This document shows positions 7,121-9,930 of a stretch of DNA of 9,930 bases, piece by piece. The DNA comes from UBA5868 sp964482025 (GTDB taxonomy: Bacteria; Pseudomonadota; Gammaproteobacteria; Pseudomonadales; Cellvibrionaceae). Made by a program: the position numbers and the translations under genes. Under the pieces are notes generated by a model. That model worked only from the letters and a program-made list of their open reading frames with translations, was not told the origin of the DNA and made no database searches. The stretch is from positions 1 through 9,930 of the forward strand of contig CAYZVN010000101.1 in the NCBI GenBank assembly GCA_964482025.1, given 5' to 3'. The number at the start of each line of letters is the position of its first letter. Position 1 is the first letter of the stretch.

Positions 7121-7651
7121 ATGTCAGACGGTGCCTCAAAGAACATCCTGCCACGCGTAATCGATCCCCGCAGGTTTTGCCAGCAGGGGGTGGTTTTGTG
7201 CGGGTCTGCCGCTGTTAACGAGCTGCCGCGGCTGGCAGAACATAATGTTGTCGTCGAGCGAGTGGATGCCAATTTGACATTCACCGTCGATGAGCAGCGT
7301 AAACGAGTCGTCAAAGGTAGTGTGACGGCTGATGTTCAGGTGCAATGTCAGCGGTGCTTAGGCGCCCTGCCGCTCGCACTTGACTGTGAAGTCAGTCTAG
7401 CTGTCGTGGTGGATGAAGAGTCATCTCGGGAGCTTGCGGAAAGCTACGATCCATGGATCGTAGCCGCAGAAGAGGCTGAGCTTTACGCGATGCTTGAGGA
7501 GGAGATTCTGCTCAATCTTCCTTTTGTGGCTTACCACGACTTCGCCTGCGCGGAGCGGCCAGCCGAGCATGACATTGAGCAGAACAAACAGTCAGAAAAA
7601 TCGAACCCCTTTCAGATGCTGCAGCAGCTGAAAGAAAAGATGAAACAATAG
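7121..7651 (+). CDS. yceD: YceD (DUF177), large subunit rRNA accumulation protein
   Basis: Small cytoplasmic protein needed for normal 23S rRNA accumulation in E. coli; the exact biochemical role is not settled. The 176-aa length and layout match the family: IDPRRF near the N-terminus (14-19), CQRC at 76-79, the acidic segment EEEILLNLP (126-134), a further Cys at 143, and the C-terminal NPF (162-164) followed by a Lys-rich tail. The ATG at 7121 gives an N-terminus that lines up with relatives, and I see no ATG, GTG or TTG in frame in the bases just before it. There is no Shine-Dalgarno sequence before the ATG, and the promoter -10 ends only nine bases upstream. It is followed by rpmF, its near-universal partner, at 43 bp. 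A perfect 22-bp palindrome covers codons 108-115. Confidence 0.93.
   Translation: MSDGASKNILPRVIDPRRFCQQGVVLCGSAAVNELPRLAEHNVVVERVDANLTFTVDEQRKRVVKGSVTADVQVQCQRCLGALPLALDCEVSLAVVVDEESSRELAESYDPWIVAAEEAELYAMLEEEILLNLPFVAYHDFACAERPAEHDIEQNKQSEKSNPFQMLQQLKEKMKQ
7443..7464. repeat. perfect 22-bp palindrome inside yceD
   Basis: The half-site GCTACGATCCA is followed directly by its exact reverse complement TGGATCGTAGC, and the symmetry ends at both sides. In the yceD mRNA it can form a 9-bp stem (7443-7451 with 7456-7464) capped by the loop CATG. It encodes residues 108-115, around the sequence SYDPWIVA, so part of it is constrained by coding. Confidence 0.85.
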
Positions 7652-7653
7652 GG

Positions 7654-7673
7654 TCGGGATGTTTGACTCCCGA
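7654..7673 (+). other. hairpin between yceD and rpmF
   Basis: TCGGGA (7654-7659) and TCCCGA (7668-7673) form a 6-bp stem around the loop TGTTTGAC, with a possible extra G-U pair at the base. The sequence after it is TAATTTCC, too poor in T for a strong terminator. It ends about nine bases before the rpmF Shine-Dalgarno AGGAG (7682-7686). It may be an mRNA processing or stability site, or a weak attenuator; the role is inferred. Confidence 0.45.
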
Positions 7674-7694
7674 TAATTTCCAGGAGAAATTGCC

Positions 7695-7877
7695 ATGGCA
7701 GTTCAACAAGACCGTAAAACCCGTTCACGTCGCGGTATGCGTCGTTCACACGATGCACTGACAGAAAAAACGTTGTCAGTGGATCCCACCAGCGGTGAAA
7801 AGCATTTGCGCCACCACGTTACGCCCGACGGTTTCTACCGCGGTCGTAAAGTGATTGAGAGCAAAGACGAAGAATAA
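7695..7877 (+). CDS. rpmF: 50S ribosomal protein L32 (bL32)
   Basis: Component of the large ribosomal subunit. The 60-aa protein starts MAVQQDRKTRSRRGMRRSHD, nearly identical to E. coli L32, and carries SGEKHLRHHVTPDGFYRGRKV. It has no cysteine, so it is the zinc-free form of L32. AGGAG at 7682-7686 gives a strong ribosome binding site eight bases before the ATG, unlike its neighbours yceD and plsX; this fits a protein needed in high amount. It lies between yceD and plsX, the usual arrangement that couples ribosome and membrane lipid synthesis. Confidence 0.98.
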   Translation: MAVQQDRKTRSRRGMRRSHDALTEKTLSVDPTSGEKHLRHHVTPDGFYRGRKVIESKDEE

Positions 7878-7891
7878 GGCTTCGTCGGCTA

Positions 7892-8884
7892 TTGTCGCGG
7901 CCAGTTCATATTGCGGTTGATGCGATGGGCGGGGATTCAGGTCCCCGCCTTTGTGTTTCTGCCGCCATCAAATTTGTTCAATCAAATCCTTCCGTGAAGC
8001 TCACGCTTATCGGCGACAGTCGGCTATTGACTGACGCTGCGTCCAAACTTCCCTTGCAAATTTCTATCCTCCCTGCCGATGACCCGGTGCATATGGCTGA
8101 TCGGCCCGCGAGCGCATTGCGGCGCAAGCGTGAATCGTCCATGGCACTTGCGGTGCGCATGGTTGCCAGCGGCGACGCGGATGCCTGTGTCAGTGGCGGC
8201 AATACCGGTGCCCTAATGGCGTTTGGCCTGCACTCGATTGGTACTATGCCCGGCATAGAGCGGCCCGCTATCTGTAAGGCGCTTCCCAGTAGTAGCGGCG
8301 TTTGCTGGGTGCTGGACCTTGGCGCCAATTTGGAGTGTACGCCAGCGCAGCTGCGTCAGTTCGCCTGTATGGGTGCAGCCCTGGCGCGCTTGGGTGGGGC
8401 GGACGCTCCTCGGGTCGCCTTGTTAAATGTAGGGGTAGAGCATCAGAAAGGGCGTCAATTAGAACAAGAGGCTGCCGCCTTGTTGGCTGTCCAGAGCGGA
8501 CTGAATTTCATCGGGTTTGTGGAAGGGCGCGACATATATCGCGGTGTTGCCGAGGTCGTGGTATGCGACGGGTTTACTGGCAATGTGCTGCTAAAGGCGA
8601 GCGAGGGCGCCGCTGAGCTCCTCCAGCAAACCTTGAAGAACGCTTTTCAAAACAGTGTTTTGGCGCGTATTGCAAGTTGGCTTGCTCGCCCGGCTTTGTC
8701 GGCTTGGAGCGAGCGCTACAATCCTGCACGCCTGAATGGCGCGACCTTTCTCGGTCTCAATGGCGTGGTGGTGAAAAGCCATGGCGGCGCATCGGAAGAG
8801 GGGTTTATTGCGGCACTCGATGTCGCACACGAGCAGGTGACCCATCAAATAATTGCTGCAATCGCCACGGCGGTCGCGGCCTGA
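7892..8884 (+). CDS. plsX: phosphate acyltransferase PlsX
   Basis: Peripheral membrane enzyme that converts acyl-ACP to acyl-phosphate, the acyl donor for PlsY in phosphatidic acid synthesis. The 330-aa protein shows VDAMGGDSGP (9-18), SGGNTGALMA (101-110), DLGAN (142-146), VCDGFTGNVLLK (224-235) and KSHGGA (295-300), all typical of PlsX. The start must be upstream of DAMGGD, and the only fitting initiator is TTG at 7892; there is no ATG or GTG in frame between the rpmF stop and that motif. The Shine-Dalgarno is weak (AAGG at the rpmF stop, about 13 nt away), so translation probably depends on coupling to rpmF, 14 bp upstream. It is followed by fabD after 28 bp, not by fabH as in E. coli. It is slightly shorter than E. 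coli PlsX (356 aa) at the C-terminus. Confidence 0.96.
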   Translation: MSRPVHIAVDAMGGDSGPRLCVSAAIKFVQSNPSVKLTLIGDSRLLTDAASKLPLQISILPADDPVHMADRPASALRRKRESSMALAVRMVASGDADACVSGGNTGALMAFGLHSIGTMPGIERPAICKALPSSSGVCWVLDLGANLECTPAQLRQFACMGAALARLGGADAPRVALLNVGVEHQKGRQLEQEAAALLAVQSGLNFIGFVEGRDIYRGVAEVVVCDGFTGNVLLKASEGAAELLQQTLKNAFQNSVLARIASWLARPALSAWSERYNPARLNGATFLGLNGVVVKSHGGASEEGFIAALDVAHEQVTHQIIAAIATAVAA

Positions 8885-8912
8885 ACTTCTTTTTTTATCT
8901 GAGAGGAATTGC

Positions 8913-9857
8913 ATGAGCACCCAAGCAAATTTGGCTTTTGTCTTCCCCGGTCAGGGGTCGCAGCAGGTTGGCATGTTGGCGGATATCGCGGCAAAGTGGC
9001 CGTCGGTGCGCGATACGTTTGCCGAGGCAAGCGACGCGCTGGGTTACGACCTGTGGAAGTTGATCCAGGAGGGGGCTCAGGAAGAGTTGAATCTCACCGA
9101 AAATTCACAGCCTGCCTTGCTGGCGTCCAGTGTGGCGGTATGGCGGGTATTTAGTGAGCAAACCTCCGCGCGTCCAGCCTTGTTGGCGGGGCACAGTTTG
9201 GGTGAGTGGTCGGCTCTGGTATGTGGTGGTGTGCTGAACTTCGCCGATGCCGTTAGGTTGGTCCAATTGCGCGGCCGCTATATGCAAGAGGCTGTGCCCG
9301 TGGGAGTGGGCTCCATGGCAGCGATTATTGGCTTGGCGGATGATCTTATCGAAAACAGCTGCCGCGAGGCGGCGCAAGGCGAAGTGGTGAGCCCGGTCAA
9401 CTACAATTCGCCCGGCCAAGTGGTCATTGCCGGCCACGTGGCAGCGGTCGAGCGCGCCAGCGAACTTTGCAAGGCGGCAGGGGCAAAGCGAGCCCTGCCT
9501 CTGCCGGTCAGTGCACCGTTTCACACCAGCTTGATGAAGCCAGCTGCAGAGCGTTTGGCAGAGCATCTCGCGGATACCCATTTCGAAGCTCCGGCCATCC
9601 CTGTCGTTCATAACGTGACGGCTAAGACGGAAAGTGACCCGGCGACCATACGCAACCTGATGGTGGAGCAAATCTATTCGCCGGTCGGTTGGGTGGCGTG
9701 TGTGCAAACTCTGGCCGGTCACGGCGCTGCCCGAGTGGTCGAGTGTGGGCCTGGCAAAGTGTTGGCGGGGCTTGTTAAAAGAATCAACAAAGAATTGGTC
9801 GTCGATAGCACGGACAGCGCCGATGCGCTGACCCAGGCCATTCAGAACCATTCATAA
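8913..9857 (+). CDS. fabD: malonyl-CoA:ACP transacylase
   Basis: Transfers malonyl from CoA to acyl carrier protein, supplying malonyl-ACP for type II fatty acid synthesis in the cytosol. The 314-aa protein starts with FVFPGQGSQ (9-17; Q14 of the oxyanion hole). It has the nucleophile S95 in GHSLGEW, R120 in QLRGRYM and H204 in APFHTSLM, each three positions beyond the E. coli residues S92, R117 and H201. The ATG at 8913 is chosen over an in-frame upstream start at 8853 because AGAGGA (8902-8907) precedes it at the right distance and the longer form would overlap plsX with unrelated sequence. A run of seven T (8890-8896) lies just before the ribosome binding site. The nucleophile motif has Trp where E. 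coli has Tyr; this is a minor variant. Confidence 0.97.
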   Translation: MSTQANLAFVFPGQGSQQVGMLADIAAKWPSVRDTFAEASDALGYDLWKLIQEGAQEELNLTENSQPALLASSVAVWRVFSEQTSARPALLAGHSLGEWSALVCGGVLNFADAVRLVQLRGRYMQEAVPVGVGSMAAIIGLADDLIENSCREAAQGEVVSPVNYNSPGQVVIAGHVAAVERASELCKAAGAKRALPLPVSAPFHTSLMKPAAERLAEHLADTHFEAPAIPVVHNVTAKTESDPATIRNLMVEQIYSPVGWVACVQTLAGHGAARVVECGPGKVLAGLVKRINKELVVDSTDSADALTQAIQNHS

Positions 9858-9878
9858 AATCAGTATGAGGATCCAATA

Positions 9879-9930
9879 GTGACAGATAAGAAAATCGCCC
9901 TGGTGACCGGCGCAAGCCGCGGGATTGGCG
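9879..9930 (+). CDS. fabG: 3-oxoacyl-ACP reductase FabG, N-terminal part cut by the window edge
   Basis: The 17 visible codons read MTDKKIALVTGASRGIG, with the NADP-binding TGxxxGIG motif of short-chain dehydrogenases. In this position after fabD it is FabG, which reduces beta-ketoacyl-ACP with NADPH in each elongation cycle. The start is GTG at 9879, preceded by TGAGGA (9866-9871) at seven bases; a nearby ATG at 9865 runs into a stop after four codons and is out of frame. It lies 21 bp after fabD. acpP would be expected next, outside the window. Confidence 0.95.
   Translation, partial: MTDKKIALVTGASRGIG

Noticed and set aside
8885..8900. Run of seven T between plsX and fabD as an intrinsic terminator
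   Set aside because: The plsX end before it forms no stable stem, and fabD must be transcribed; more likely an A/T-rich spacer before the ribosome binding site.

Overview
The window looks like a core chromosomal segment of a gammaproteobacterium close to the Pseudomonas/Cellvibrio side of the class. The order rne (divergent), rluC, HAD phosphatase, sppA, maf-type gene (inverted), yceD, rpmF, plsX, fabD, fabG is the one I know from Pseudomonas. In particular, plsX is followed directly by fabD, with no fabH between them as in E. coli. Moderate to high GC and the protein sequences fit this. I cannot name the species.

Layout. Positions 1-51 hold the 5' part of a tRNA-Ser(UGA) gene on the minus strand, with its own promoter at 64-91. 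RNase E (rne, minus strand) fills 118-2928. An 819-bp divergent region without a convincing gene (2929-3747) separates rne from rluC; its rne-proximal part folds into several hairpins on the rne strand, one of which covers the rne Shine-Dalgarno region. Then come rluC (3748-4695), a HAD-family phosphatase (4756-5409) and an SppA-type membrane peptidase (5421-6398), all on the plus strand. A YceF/Maf nucleotide pyrophosphatase (6452-7042) lies on the minus strand, convergent with sppA, and a short 21-bp imperfect tandem repeat sits at their junction. A good promoter at 7083-7111 opens the yceD-rpmF-plsX-fabD-fabG run, which leaves the window inside fabG.

How the genes work together. The left half concerns RNA and ribosomes: a tRNA, RNase E for mRNA decay and rRNA/tRNA processing, and the 23S pseudouridine synthase RluC. 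The right half joins ribosome assembly (YceD, L32) to membrane lipid supply (PlsX for phosphatidic acid synthesis, FabD for malonyl-ACP, FabG for beta-ketoacyl reduction), a classic growth-linked operon. I see no mobile element, CRISPR array, toxin-antitoxin pair or defence system.

Gene content is ordinary. The points worth a second look are regulatory or structural: the folded rne leader, a yceD promoter placed so that the transcript would be leaderless or nearly so, a perfect 22-bp palindrome inside yceD, the sppA/maf repeat, a duplicated short motif at the RNase E C-terminus, and the TTG start of plsX.
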